Below the pieces are notes generated by a model. The model saw only the letters and a list, made by a program, of their open reading frames with translations. It searched no databases and had not been told where the DNA came from. Below, piece after piece: positions 44,573 through 53,713 of a stretch of 64,000 nucleotides of DNA (its first letter is position 1; every line of letters begins with the position of its first letter). The stretch comes from an uncultured Bacilli bacterium. GTDB taxonomy: Bacteria; Bacillota_I; Bacilli_A; RF39; UBA660. A program made the position numbers and the translations under genes. The stretch is from NCBI GenBank assembly GCA_934086485.1, contig CAKOIF010000006.1, positions 18,219 through 82,218 on the forward strand, in the 5' to 3' direction.

Positions 44573-44884
44573 TTATTGAATATTTTCATTCATTACTTTT
44601 ACTTTCTTTTTTCTTATCAACTTTAATATCAAAAAAATAATTCCATATATTGTCCAAATTACTATATCTAATAATATACTATAAATTACAATGACAAATC
44701 CCAATACTTTTGCACCCATAAATGATGTTAACTCCACTATGCCTAAAAAATTTGATCCATCTACATATAAATTGTTATCAGCACTATTTATTAGGTTATT
44801 AGATACACTTATTCCAAATATTATTCCCAAAATAATTATAATAATTGATATTACCACCAGTATTTTTTTGATATTTTTATTCAT
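44573..44884 (-). CDS. Small two-helix membrane protein
   Basis: 103 residues from the ATG at 44882-44884 (GGGTGAT upstream). Two hydrophobic helices (about 8-28 and 57-90) with a short Asn-rich loop. The C-terminus (RKKKVKVMNENIQ) is encoded by DNA that repeats the rbgA ribosome site and start (MNENI), so its present end was probably created by the insertion between this gene and rbgA. Confidence 0.6.
   Translation of the reverse strand: MNKNIKKILVVISIIIIILGIIFGISVSNNLINSADNNLYVDGSNFLGIVELTSFMGAKVLGFVIVIYSILLDIVIWTIYGIIFLILKLIRKKKVKVMNENIQ
44580..44608. repeat. Direct repeat copy 2
   Basis: Second copy of the 29-bp repeat at 41641-41669 (two mismatches). It lies at the 3' end of the small membrane protein gene. 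Confidence 0.75.
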
Positions 44885-45025
44885 TTTTACTATCACCCTT
44901 TTTCATTTTGTCATATTTCATAGCACTTTTCTTCTTAATATATTTAATTTAAAATAAATATTTATAATTTTAATAAAAGAATCCTATCAAACTCATACAT
45001 TCTAAGTATAACACAATTGTGATAT

Positions 45026-45058
45026 AAAAAAAAGAAAATAATCACTTATCTTCTTTTT
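45026..45058 (-). terminator. Terminator of the J-domain protein gene
   Basis: AAAGAAGATAA pairs with TTATTTTCTTT around GTGA, followed by eight or more Ts on the minus strand. Confidence 0.8.
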
Positions 45059-45059
45059 A

Positions 45060-46508
45060 CTATATTCCTCTTACACGGGAAAAACGAAATTTTTCTTTTG
45101 GCACATTGCAATCTATTATTTGTCTATATTTTGGACCAAGATATTTTTTAAAATCGTCATATATACCCTTTTTAAGATTATATCTCTCTTTATATTGTAG
45201 GCCATACATATAAGGATAGTAAGAAGATTTATCCATTAATCCTAAATCACTTGCTCTACCTACCTTTATAGTTCCTATGCCATTGTTGGTTATATAAATA
45301 ACTGTTCCATAACACATATAAATTGCAAGTATTCCATTACTATAATATTTATTAAAGAAAACAGCATTATCTAAAAAATCATCTAATCTCATATATTTTT
45401 CATAAAAATTGCTTTCAGAGGTAAAAAATTCATCAACTTCGGTTTTTTGACTATCATTTATATATTTTCTTAAAAAATGAATAAATTTTCCATCATTGCT
45501 TAATTTGATAACAAATTCCGGATCATTACTATACACATTTCTTGTTATAAAAATTTCATAATTATCATTTTCTTGGCTTTCATTCTTATCATTAGCATTT
45601 TCAAAATTCAACTTGACTTTAAAATCCAATTTTCTAAGACTTGATAATGTTTCTTTGTTTAATTTATTTTCTTTTACAAGTTGTAACTTTGCTAAAGCAT
45701 CCTTTAATACATCTAAAGAAGTTTGAATTTGCTCATTATCAGTAAATTTTAATTCTTTCATTCTAGCATTAAAGTTTACTAGTATAGCATTATAAGTTTC
45801 ATCAAGTTCTTTATCTAATGCCTCTTTTTGCATAACCACAGTCATTATTTCACAGCGAAGTCTATTAGCACCATCTTGTAAACTAATTTTATCATCAATG
45901 ATATCATTTAAAATAACTTTTTTCATATTAAGTATTTTTTCTAAAGTACTCGCATCTATAGTTATATCTAGTGATTGAACTACATTATTCAATGTATTTT
46001 CAATATTTTCATAATTTTTCTTTATAACATTTACTTTTTTAATAAATTCATCAATGCAATCTACTATATTATTATCATACTTTTTTAGAAACTTTTCAGG
46101 AATATTATTCAAAACAGTTTTTCCATATTCTGATAGTACACTATTAATTTTTGCTAAAATGTTGTTGTAAGCTGAATTTAAAATAACCTTATTAGAAATA
46201 TAAGCAAACGAATTTACAAGTTCATTAATTTTATTAACACATTCATATTCAGCACTTCCAGATTCATAAACTTTTTTACTTACAAATTTTTGCAATTTTT
46301 CTTTTAAACTATTGAAGTATGTTAAATCATAATTCGTGGATTTACCTTTTAAAACAGCATAAGCAGCATTTACTTTTTTCATCATTTCATCACTTCCACC
46401 CATATCTGGATGATATTTTTTTGAAAGTTCTAAATATTTTTTTCTTAAATTTTCCTCAGTAAAAGTACCTGTAAAACCAAATAAATTTAATGATTCACTA
46501 TAATTCAT
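45060..46508 (-). CDS. J-domain protein with long helical body
   Basis: 482 residues. The N-terminal J domain (about 1-62) has LRKKYLELSKKYHPDMGGSDEMMKKVNAAYAVL with the HPD triad, so it should contact DnaK. Residues ~65-290 are predicted helical/coiled coil, and ~310-480 form an unrecognised domain with many aromatic residues (YSNGILAIYMCYG, KSSYYPYMYGLQYK). No zinc fingers or G/F region, so a specialised class C co-chaperone. Its leader carries a strong promoter and an intrinsic terminator directly before the start codon. Confidence 0.8.
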   Translation of the reverse strand: MNYSESLNLFGFTGTFTEENLRKKYLELSKKYHPDMGGSDEMMKKVNAAYAVLKGKSTNYDLTYFNSLKEKLQKFVSKKVYESGSAEYECVNKINELVNSFAYISNKVILNSAYNNILAKINSVLSEYGKTVLNNIPEKFLKKYDNNIVDCIDEFIKKVNVIKKNYENIENTLNNVVQSLDITIDASTLEKILNMKKVILNDIIDDKISLQDGANRLRCEIMTVVMQKEALDKELDETYNAILVNFNARMKELKFTDNEQIQTSLDVLKDALAKLQLVKENKLNKETLSSLRKLDFKVKLNFENANDKNESQENDNYEIFITRNVYSNDPEFVIKLSNDGKFIHFLRKYINDSQKTEVDEFFTSESNFYEKYMRLDDFLDNAVFFNKYYSNGILAIYMCYGTVIYITNNGIGTIKVGRASDLGLMDKSSYYPYMYGLQYKERYNLKKGIYDDFKKYLGPKYRQIIDCNVPKEKFRFSRVRGI

Positions 46509-46518
46509 AATAACCCCC

Positions 46519-46547
46519 TAAAAAAACTCATTAATTATACAATGAGT
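46519..46547 (-). terminator. Leader terminator (attenuator) before the J-domain gene
   Basis: ACTCATT pairs with AATGAGT around a short loop and is followed by seven Ts, all between the promoter and the ribosome site (AGGGGG). It would stop most transcripts unless a regulatory event prevents hairpin formation. Confidence 0.7.
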
Positions 46548-46555
46548 CTCAATTT

Positions 46556-46588
46556 CACTTTTTTGCAACCCCCATTGCTTAATCAGTG
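46556..46588 (-). promoter_or_regulatory. Structured 5' leader element of the J-domain gene
   Basis: CACTG...AGTG closes around an inner GCAA/TTGC hairpin with a GGGGG-containing loop. It lies right after the transcription start and just before the leader terminator. No known riboswitch class recognised. Confidence 0.4.
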
Positions 46589-46593
46589 ATTTA

Positions 46594-46622
46594 ATTATAG
46601 CATAAAAGAGACAAAATGTCAA
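46594..46622 (-). promoter_or_regulatory. Promoter of the J-domain gene
   Basis: Consensus TTGACA (46617-46622), 17-bp spacer and extended TGC-TATAAT (-10 at 46594-46599). Confidence 0.85.
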
Positions 46623-46690
46623 ATCAGTGTAAAGTTTTAATTGTATTTTAATTTACCTTATTTTTAATTTTTTCATAATCTTTATGAACA

Positions 46691-47311
46691 TCATAATAAT
46701 CTGGAAAAATATTTTTTGTATTTATTATATATTTTAAGCCAATCATCAAAAAGTTCTTCCTCTTTTAAAGAGGATAACACTAATTTATATAGTTCTTCTT
46801 TCTTTGTTATTCCAGTATTTTTAATATAATTTATACCTTCATCAATTTTATTCATTGAAAAATATATTTCTAATTTGAGAAACACTTGAAGCTCCAAAAG
46901 TATTCCAACTAGAAAATAGTAAAGAATATGATCCTCTTGAAAGTCTATTATAAACCATAATAAGTAAATTTGTTGCACCTAAACCATCTTTTGCATCCAG
47001 AGATATTTTAGTAAGATTTTTATAATAATTTTTAACTTTAAATCTCCATTTACTTCATTCTGTCTTTGATATTATTCTATTCGGACTTGCATATACATCA
47101 GACAGAAAAGATAATATTTCATTTGCTAAATCATCAAAGTTAATAGTCTCGATCTTTTTAGTATTGGTTTATCAATATTAATGATAATGTCATCAATCTC
47201 TTTTTTCTCTTTTATTTTTTTAGGAATAGACTTATAAAGTCCCACGATAACCTTTTCTAAGTCAGCTTTTGGATAATCTTTAATTTTTTCTTTTAATTCA
47301 CAAACTTTCAT
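46691..47311 (-). pseudogene. Decayed gene, DUF6155-like
   Basis: Coding pieces in several frames. A start fragment MKVCELKEKIKDYPKADLEKVIVGLYK (47126-47311) is followed after a frameshift by NFDDLANEILSFLSDVYASP. After a stop comes SKWRFKVKNYYKNLTKI and after further shifts ITKKEELYKLVLSSLKEEELFDDWLKIY (to 46691). At least three disruptions. The start resembles small helical DUF6155-type proteins; family assignment is weak. Confidence 0.65.
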
Positions 47312-47401
47312 ATAAAACCTTTCTATTTAAAAATTCCCCAATTCATTCATTAACAATGAACCATTTATTTATCATTTTATGCAAGGTATTATCACAAATT
47401 T

Positions 47402-49224
47402 TTATCCAATATGATATGGATCTGTAGAGGTTCCTGTTCCTCCAACTATTTTTAGGATACTAGAATCTAGATAAAATGTTGGTCGGACCGCAAACTGGCT
47501 AAGGCGGACATAACTATCAGAGTAAACACGACCAGCCGAACGCAAACCAGAAGCACCATCCGAATACGAGCCATACGGGGTAAGTAACCATTCATCTTTA
47601 TTAGACCCCCAACTAGTTACTTGTGATGTAAATACCCAATCATTATTTTTACAATCACTATATGATGAACTGTTCCAATTATATAATGCTTTAGCTCTAC
47701 AATTTGCCTTATAGTTGTACTACCACCAACTGTTGCATATCCATAATCGCTTGGATACATTAGTCCTACTTTAGCAAATACATATTCCGGATTACCACTA
47801 TATAAATTTTGTAGTGTCCCACTTGTAGCATACGGACTTCTTTCTGCTTTATAATAGTTTTCTGTTGTTATTGTTTGACAATAATATTTACTTGATGAAG
47901 TTGCATTTTCCCCTCCTAAATGCCATTTTGCATTTACTATTGTACTGGATAATTTACTATTTACTCCACTTGTGGCAAGAAGTGTACTTAAGTAAGTTCC
48001 ATTAAGTTCTGTTTTCAATGTTGCTGTAGACCAGTCATTAAGATTTTTACCGCTAGTTTGTGTTTGATTCCAATACTTACCACTTGTTCCTCCATAGTTA
48101 TTTGTATCAAGTATTTTTAACAAATTTTTTTTACCTGCACTAGTTGTTCCATTTGAGGAATATTCTTCTTTAAATAAACCTATTATTCTAAATAATAATG
48201 AAGATGAAGAACAAGTACCTTCTTTATTACTATCTAAGCATATATAATTATTTGGATCTGCTCCTTCATACCTTATACCATTCTCATTAAAAATATCTGT
48301 ATTATTTGCTACCATTAATGTCTCAAATGATGTCCCGAGTGATATTGTAAACTCTTTTGTAGTTTTGTTATTAGCACTATCTTTTACCCATAAATAATAT
48401 GTTCCTTCAGCATTTTGTGTAAAGGAAATTGTTTGACTTGTTCCTGAAAAGCTATTATATTCTTCAGGCTCTATAGTACTACTTTCACTTACTCCATAAA
48501 ATGCAAGTGATATGTTATCTGTAGCGGTAAATGTAACTGTAGTATCGTTAACACTTAACGAAAAAATAACTGGTGCTTCACTATCACTATTTTTATCAGC
48601 ATATACATTACATATTGCTTTTTTGGTTGTTAATACTACAATGTTTCTCCCAACTATTGAAACTGTTGCTCCATTCGTACAACTTGTTTTACTTGTATTT
48701 ATGGTGTAATAATAACCTGTTTCATATAATGGTAATTGGCCCATTTGATTATAATTTTTATCATCAGTATTGCCTAATTCTTGTTGAACAAAAAGGTTTA
48801 CTTCATAATCATCAATATAACCATCAATTGCATCAAAGTATACTTTACATTTTCCTTTCTTTGTGGCATCTACATAAAACTTTTGATTTTCATATTTTTC
48901 TATTGTTATTCCTGTATCACATACTGTCTTTGAACTTTGATATGTGTATGAAGTTGCACTTGGCACATAATAAGAAAGTGCATATGTACCAAGACCTACT
49001 CCATTATCATTTTTATTTTCTCTATATACTTTGATTGATACATCTGATGAATCTATTAAAGCTACTCCGGAGATTATTAATTTTGAACTCTTATTTTGAT
49101 AAAATGAATATGATATTAAAATTATACTAGAAAGTATTGATAAAATAATTATTGTTAATATTGTTAAGCATCTTTCTTTATTATTACTATAATACTCCTT
49201 AAAATTATTTACTAATTTTTTCAA
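47402..49224 (-). pseudogene. Surface-protein gene with a one-base frameshift near its 3' end
   Basis: Member of the tandem family. TTG start at 49222-49224, aligned with the ATG of the 53.7- and 55.4-kb paralogues and preceded by GGAAGG. Membrane anchor, two Cys-paired beta domains, Ig-like domain and the C-terminal domain up to YGYATVGGSTT. One base is then lost at about 47712 relative to the paralogue (ACTA-TAAGG against ACTAGTCAGG). Coding resumes in the next frame (ANCRAKALYNWNSSS) through EWLLTP, the variable patch (47483-47580), VRPTFYLDSSILKIVGG and a normal PYHIG stop at 47402. The invertible promoter is OFF. Confidence 0.8.
47483..47580 (-). other. Hypervariable patch of the frameshifted surface gene
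   Basis: Between codons for EWLLTP and VRPTFYLD. By hand count 54 of 99 bases are G or C, against a clearly AT-rich gene body. Compared with the patch at 51711-51809, many codons differ at positions 1 and 2 only (GAT/GGT, CGT/TTT, TAC/AGC, CGC/AAC), while TCG, GCT, GGT, GTT and GTC anchors are unchanged. Confidence 0.7.
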
Positions 49225-49265
49225 ACCTCTCACACCTTCCAAACCTAGGTAAATACTGGCATCTA

Positions 49266-49412
49266 TTTTCGCAAATTATAAACATTTAGGAAAACGGCAT
49301 ATCGATTTTACGGGAAAAGGACTAGAAATTCACTCAAAAAAATGCTAGAATTAGATTAGAAATAGCGTAAATACTAGGATAGATTTTCTTAAATGTTTAT
49401 ACTTTACGAAAG
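49266..49412. promoter_or_regulatory. Invertible promoter element, OFF (for the 47402-49224 gene)
   Basis: Left site 49266-49294: TTTTCGCAAAT, spacer TATAAAC, ATTTAGGAAAA. Right site 49384-49412, read on the minus strand: CTTTCGTAAAG, TATAAAC, ATTTAAGAAAA. Promoter TAGAAA-N17-TAGAAT (TGC before the -10, 49346-49351) reads plus, away from the gene. Confidence 0.82.
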
Positions 49413-49465
49413 ACAAAGCCTTATAAACACTGGGTTTATGAGGTTTTTAATTACTTTTTTTAATT

Positions 49466-49494
49466 AAAAAAAAATTAGTATTTTTACATACCAA
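49466..49494 (-). terminator. Terminator of the 49.5-kb surface gene
   Basis: TTGGTAT pairs with ATACTAA, followed by eight Ts on the minus strand; the same hairpin ends the three paralogues upstream. Confidence 0.75.
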
Positions 49495-49502
49495 TTTATT
49501 TT

Positions 49503-51353
49503 TTAACCAATATGATATGGATTTGGTGATGTTCCTGTTCCTCCGACTATTTTTAACATACTAGAATCCAAATAAAATGTTGGTCTAACAATATATTTAC
49601 CGCTTGCTACTGAACCAGCAGTTCCATTCATAGCAGATACGCTTCCAGTCCAACCTAGCATCGCTGCACCATATGAGGTGACCGAATCTGGTGAAATCAT
49701 CCATTCTCCACCACTTGTACCTATTAATTTATTTAAAGAAACAAAAATCCAATCATTACTACCACAATCTTTATACTGGGTTTGATAATATGCAAATGAT
49801 GACCAAGAGTATAAAGGAACCGTAGCACAAGTATTTTTATTTGAAGTGCTACCACCAATAGTGGCAAAACCATAATCACTTGGATACATTAAACCTATTT
49901 TTGCATAAGTATAATCCGGATTAGAACTATTTTTATTTTGTAATGAACCACTTGTCGCATATGGTGCTCTTTCTGCTTTATAATAATTATTTAAGGTAAT
50001 TTTTTGATTATAATAAATACTTGATGAAGTTGCATTAACTCCTCCTAAATGCCATTTTGATGTGACTATTGCACTACTTAACTTACTATTTACTCCACTT
50101 GTAGCAAGTAAAGTACTTAAGTAAGTTCCATTAAGTTCTGTTTTCAATGTTGCTGTAGACCAGTCATTAAGATTTTTACCGCTAGTTTGTGTTTGATTCC
50201 AATACTTTCCACTTGTTCCTCCAAATGCATTCGTATCTATTACTTTAAGTAGTTTTTTTGTACCACTACTATTTGTCCCATCACTTGAGGTGTCTTCATC
50301 AAATAAGCCTATTATTCTAAATAGTAATGAAGTGTCTGAACAAGTTCCCTCTTTTTGATTATCTAAACATATGTAGTTATTTGGAGCTGTTCCTTCATAC
50401 CTTATACCATTCTCATTAAAAATATCTGTATTATTTGCTACCATTAATGTCTCAAATGATGTCCCGAGTGATATTGTAAATTCTTTTGTAGCAATATTTC
50501 CTGCACTATCTTTTACCCATAAATAATATGTTCCTTCAGCATTTTGTGTAAAGGAAATTGTTTGACTTGTTCCCGAAAAGCTATTATATTCTTCAGGCTC
50601 TATAGCATTACTATCACTTACTCCATAAAATGCAAGTGATATGGTATCTGTGGCGGTAAATGTTACTGTAGTATCACTAATACTTAATGAGGAAATAACA
50701 GGTGCCTCGCTATCACTATTTTTATCAGCATAAACATTACATACTGCTTTTTTAGTGGTTAATACTACAATATTTCTTCCCGCAATACTTACTGTGGCTC
50801 CATTTGTACAACTTGTTTTACTTTCATTAATAGTGTAATAATAACCTGTTTCATATAAAGGTAATTGGCCCATTTGATTATAATTTTTGTCATCAGTATT
50901 TCCTATTTCATTTTGAACAAAAAGATTTACTTCATAATCATCAATATATCCATCAATGGCATCAAAGTATACTTTGCATTTTCCTTTCTTTGTTGCATCT
51001 ACATAAAACTTTTGATTTTCATATTTTTCTATGGTTATTCCTGTATCACATACTGATTTACTTTCTACATAACTATATGATGATGAACTTGGTACATAAT
51101 ATGATAATGCATATGTTCCAAGACCTACTCCATTATCATTTTTATTTTCTCTATATACCTTTATTGATACATCACTACTATCTATTAAGGCTACACCAGA
51201 TATTATTAATTTTGAACTTTTATTTTGATAAAATGAATATGAAATTAAGACTATACTAGATAAAATTGATAAGATAATTATCGTTAATATTGTTAAGCAT
51301 TTTTCTTTATTATTACTATAATACTCCTTAAAATTATTTATTAATTTTTTCAA
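49503..51353 (-). CDS. Phase-variable surface protein, promoter currently ON
   Basis: 616 residues from the TTG at 51351-51353. This start aligns with the ATG of the MKNKK paralogues, with GGAAGG 10 bases ahead; an earlier TTG has no usable ribosome site. Membrane anchor (about 17-37), two Cys-paired beta domains (one with SKTSCTNGATVSI ... KAVCNVYAD), Ig-like domain (ISDTTVTFTATDTISLAFYG; YYLWVKDSAGN), then the C-terminal domain (NNYICLDN, LLFRIIGLF, GLMYPSDYGFATIGGS, EWMISP). The patch (49572-49690) keeps more A/T-ending third positions than in its neighbours. Ends VRPTFYLDSSMLKIVGG ... PYHIG. The only family member whose invertible promoter faces the gene. Confidence 0.82.
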   Translation of the reverse strand: MKKLINNFKEYYSNNKEKCLTILTIIILSILSSIVLISYSFYQNKSSKLIISGVALIDSSDVSIKVYRENKNDNGVGLGTYALSYYVPSSSSYSYVESKSVCDTGITIEKYENQKFYVDATKKGKCKVYFDAIDGYIDDYEVNLFVQNEIGNTDDKNYNQMGQLPLYETGYYYTINESKTSCTNGATVSIAGRNIVVLTTKKAVCNVYADKNSDSEAPVISSLSISDTTVTFTATDTISLAFYGVSDSNAIEPEEYNSFSGTSQTISFTQNAEGTYYLWVKDSAGNIATKEFTISLGTSFETLMVANNTDIFNENGIRYEGTAPNNYICLDNQKEGTCSDTSLLFRIIGLFDEDTSSDGTNSSGTKKLLKVIDTNAFGGTSGKYWNQTQTSGKNLNDWSTATLKTELNGTYLSTLLATSGVNSKLSSAIVTSKWHLGGVNATSSSIYYNQKITLNNYYKAERAPYATSGSLQNKNSSNPDYTYAKIGLMYPSDYGFATIGGSTSNKNTCATVPLYSWSSFAYYQTQYKDCGSNDWIFVSLNKLIGTSGGEWMISPDSVTSYGAAMLGWTGSVSAMNGTAGSVASGKYIVRPTFYLDSSMLKIVGGTGTSPNPYHIG

Positions 51354-51394
51354 ACCTCTCACACCTTCCAAACCTAGGTAAATACTGGCATCTA

Positions 51395-51541
51395 TTTTCG
51401 CAAATCATAAACATTTGCGAAAGTCTATCCTCGTATTTATGTTACTTTCATTCTAATTTTAGCATTTTTTTAATTGGATTTCTAGTCCTTTTCCCGAAAA
51501 ATCGAAGTTCAATTTTCCTAAATGTTTATGTTTTATGAAAG
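51395..51541 (-). promoter_or_regulatory. Invertible promoter element in the ON orientation
   Basis: Left site 51395-51423: TTTTCGCAAAT, CATAAAC, ATTTGCGAAAG. Right site 51513-51541, read on the minus strand: CTTTCATAAAA, CATAAAC, ATTTAGGAAAA. The core 51417-51519 is the exact reverse complement of 53500-53602, while the outer flanks keep the same orientation as at all other loci. The promoter (TGC-TAAAAT, -10 at 51456-51461 on the minus strand) therefore reads into the 49503-51353 gene, with a leader of roughly 95 nt. Confidence 0.92.
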
Positions 51542-51595
51542 ACTATCCCATATAAACACTGGGATTGTTAGGTTTTAATTAACTTTTTTAATTAC

Positions 51596-51622
51596 AAAAA
51601 AATTAGTATTTTTACATACCAA
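51596..51622 (-). terminator. Terminator of the 51.6-kb surface gene
   Basis: TTGGTAT/ATACTAA hairpin then seven Ts on the minus strand. Confidence 0.75.
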
Positions 51623-51630
51623 TTTATTTT

Positions 51631-53436
51631 TTAGCCAATGTGATATGGATTTGTTGATGTTCCAGTTCCTCCAACAATTTTTAGGATACTAGAATCAAGA
51701 TAAAATGTCGGTCGGACAGCAAACAGGCTAGCGTTGACACTATAAGAAGCGCTAACAAAACCAGCCGAATCAAAACTAGAAGCACTACCCGAAGACGAGG
51801 CCCCAGGGGAAATTAACCATTCTGTCTTATTTGATCCCCAACTAGACTTTTGTGATGTAAATAACCAATCATTATTTTTACAATCACTATATGAATTCCA
51901 ACTAAATAATTCTTTTGCTCTACAATTTGCCTGACTAGTTGTACTACCTCCAACTGTTGCATATCCATAATCACTTGGATACATTAATCCTACTTTAGCA
52001 AATACATATTCTGGATTACCACTATATAAATTTTGAAGTGTCCCACTTGTAGCATATGGGCTTCTTTCTGCTTCATAATATTTTTCTGTTGTTATTGTAT
52101 ATCTATAATATTTACTTCCAGAAGTATTATTTGCTCCTCCTAAATGCCATTTTGCATTTACTATTCCACTAGATAATTTACTGTTTACATTTGATGTTCC
52201 TAATAAAGTAGTCAAGTATGTACCATTTAATTCTGTTTTTAATGATGCAGTGTTCCAATTGTTTGTATATGATGATGAATTCCAATACTTTCCATTTGCT
52301 CCTCCATAGTTATTTGTATCAAGTATTTTTAACAAATTTTTTTTACCTGCACTAGTTGTTCCATCACTTGATGTATCTTCATCAAATAATCCTATTATTC
52401 TAAATAATAATGAAGATGAAGAACAAGCACCTTCTTTATTACTATCTAAACATATGTAGTTATTTGGATCTGCTCCTTCATATCTTAAACCATTCTCATC
52501 AAAGATATCGTTATTATTTGCAACAATTAATGTTTCAAAAGATGTTCCTAATGATATCGTAAATTCTTTTGTGGTTTTATTACCACTACTATCTTTTACC
52601 CATAAATAATATGTTCCTTCAACATTTTGTGTAAAAGAAATTGTCTGACTTGTTCCCGAAAAGCTATTATATTCTTCCGGTTCTATAGTGTTACTATCAC
52701 TTACTCCATAAAATGCAAGCGATATGTTATCTGTAGCGGTAAATGTTACTGTAGTATCACTAATACTTAATGAGGAAATAACAGGTACCTCGATATCACT
52801 ATTTTTATCAACATAAACATTACATACTGCTTTTTGAGTAGTTAATACTACAATATTTCTTCCCGCAATACTTACTGTTGCTCCATTTGTACAACTTGTT
52901 TTACTTTCATTAATAGTGTAATAATAACCTGTTTCATATAAAGGTAATTGGCCCATTTGATTATAATTTTTATCATCAGTATTACCAACTTCTTGTTGTA
53001 CAAAAAGGTTTACTTCGTAATCATCAATATATCCATCAATGGCATCAAAATATACTTTACATTTTCCTTTCTTTGTCGCATCTACATAAAATTTTTGATT
53101 TTCATATTTTTCTATTGTTATCCCAGTATCGCATATTGTTTTAGAACTTTGATATGTGTATGATGATGAACTCGGTACATAATAAGAAAGTGCATATGTT
53201 CCAAGACCTACTCCATTATCATTTTTATTTTCTCTATATACCTTTATTGATACATCACTACTATCTATTAAGGCTACACCAGATATTATTAATTTTGAAC
53301 TTTTATTTTGATAAAATGAATATGATATTAAGACTATACTAGATAAAATTGATAAGATAATTATCGTTAATATTGTTAAGCATCTTTCTTTATTATTACT
53401 ATAATATGTCTTAAAATTATTTACTAATTTTTTCAA
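51631..53436 (-). CDS. Phase-variable surface protein, promoter OFF
   Basis: 601 residues from the TTG at 53434-53436 (same reasoning as for the 49.5-kb gene). Its first ~300 residues are nearly identical to those of the 47.4- and 49.5-kb paralogues, so the trio arose by recent duplication or gene conversion. Domains: membrane anchor, two Cys-paired beta domains, Ig-like domain, C-terminal lectin/FGE-like domain with SPYATSGTLQNLYSGNPEYV, GLMYPSDYGYATVGGSTT and EWLISP. The patch at 51711-51809 differs strongly from all paralogues. Ends VRPTFYLDSSILKIVGG ... PYHIG. Confidence 0.82.
   Translation of the reverse strand: MKKLVNNFKTYYSNNKERCLTILTIIILSILSSIVLISYSFYQNKSSKLIISGVALIDSSDVSIKVYRENKNDNGVGLGTYALSYYVPSSSSYTYQSSKTICDTGITIEKYENQKFYVDATKKGKCKVYFDAIDGYIDDYEVNLFVQQEVGNTDDKNYNQMGQLPLYETGYYYTINESKTSCTNGATVSIAGRNIVVLTTQKAVCNVYVDKNSDIEVPVISSLSISDTTVTFTATDNISLAFYGVSDSNTIEPEEYNSFSGTSQTISFTQNVEGTYYLWVKDSSGNKTTKEFTISLGTSFETLIVANNNDIFDENGLRYEGADPNNYICLDSNKEGACSSSSLLFRIIGLFDEDTSSDGTTSAGKKNLLKILDTNNYGGANGKYWNSSSYTNNWNTASLKTELNGTYLTTLLGTSNVNSKLSSGIVNAKWHLGGANNTSGSKYYRYTITTEKYYEAERSPYATSGTLQNLYSGNPEYVFAKVGLMYPSDYGYATVGGSTTSQANCRAKELFSWNSYSDCKNNDWLFTSQKSSWGSNKTEWLISPGASSSGSASSFDSAGFVSASYSVNASLFAVRPTFYLDSSILKIVGGTGTSTNPYHIG
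51711..51809 (-). other. Hypervariable patch of the 51.6-kb surface gene
   Basis: GC-richer than its surroundings. Aligned codon by codon with 47483-47580 it shows about 13 codons that differ at positions 1/2 with the third base mostly a conserved T or C. Invariant TCG, GCT-TCT, TCG-GCT-GGT, GTT, GTC, AGC and TTT codons lie between them. Confidence 0.7.
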
Positions 53437-53477
53437 ACCTCTCACGCCTTCCAAACCTAGGTAAATACTAGCATCTA

Positions 53478-53624
53478 TTTTCGCAAATCATAAACATTTA
53501 GGAAAATTGAACTTCGATTTTTCGGGAAAAGGACTAGAAATCCAATTAAAAAAATGCTAAAATTAGAATGAAAGTAACATAAATACGAGGATAGACTTTC
53601 GCAAATGTTTATGTTTTATGAAAG
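53478..53624. promoter_or_regulatory. Invertible promoter element, OFF (for the 51631-53436 gene)
   Basis: Left site 53478-53506: TTTTCGCAAAT, CATAAAC, ATTTAGGAAAA. Right site 53596-53624, read on the minus strand: CTTTCATAAAA, CATAAAC, ATTTGCGAAAG. The 103-nt core (53500-53602) is the inverted form of the core at 51417-51519. The -10 TAAAAT at 53558-53563 reads plus, away from the gene. Confidence 0.92.
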
Positions 53625-53679
53625 GCTATCCCATATAAACACTGGGATTGTTAGGTTTTAATTAACTTTTTTAATTGCA

Positions 53680-53705
53680 AAAAAATTAGTATTTTTACAT
53701 ACCAA
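53680..53705 (-). terminator. Terminator of the 53.7-kb surface gene
   Basis: TTGGTAT/ATACTAA hairpin with a T tract on the minus strand. Confidence 0.75.
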
Positions 53706-53713
53706 TTTATTTT

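Noticed and set aside
51354..51371. Upstream TTG starts of the three tandem surface genes (MEGVRG...)
   Set aside because: The nearest purine-rich site is only one or two bases away, and alignment with the MKNKK paralogues places the start at the next TTG.
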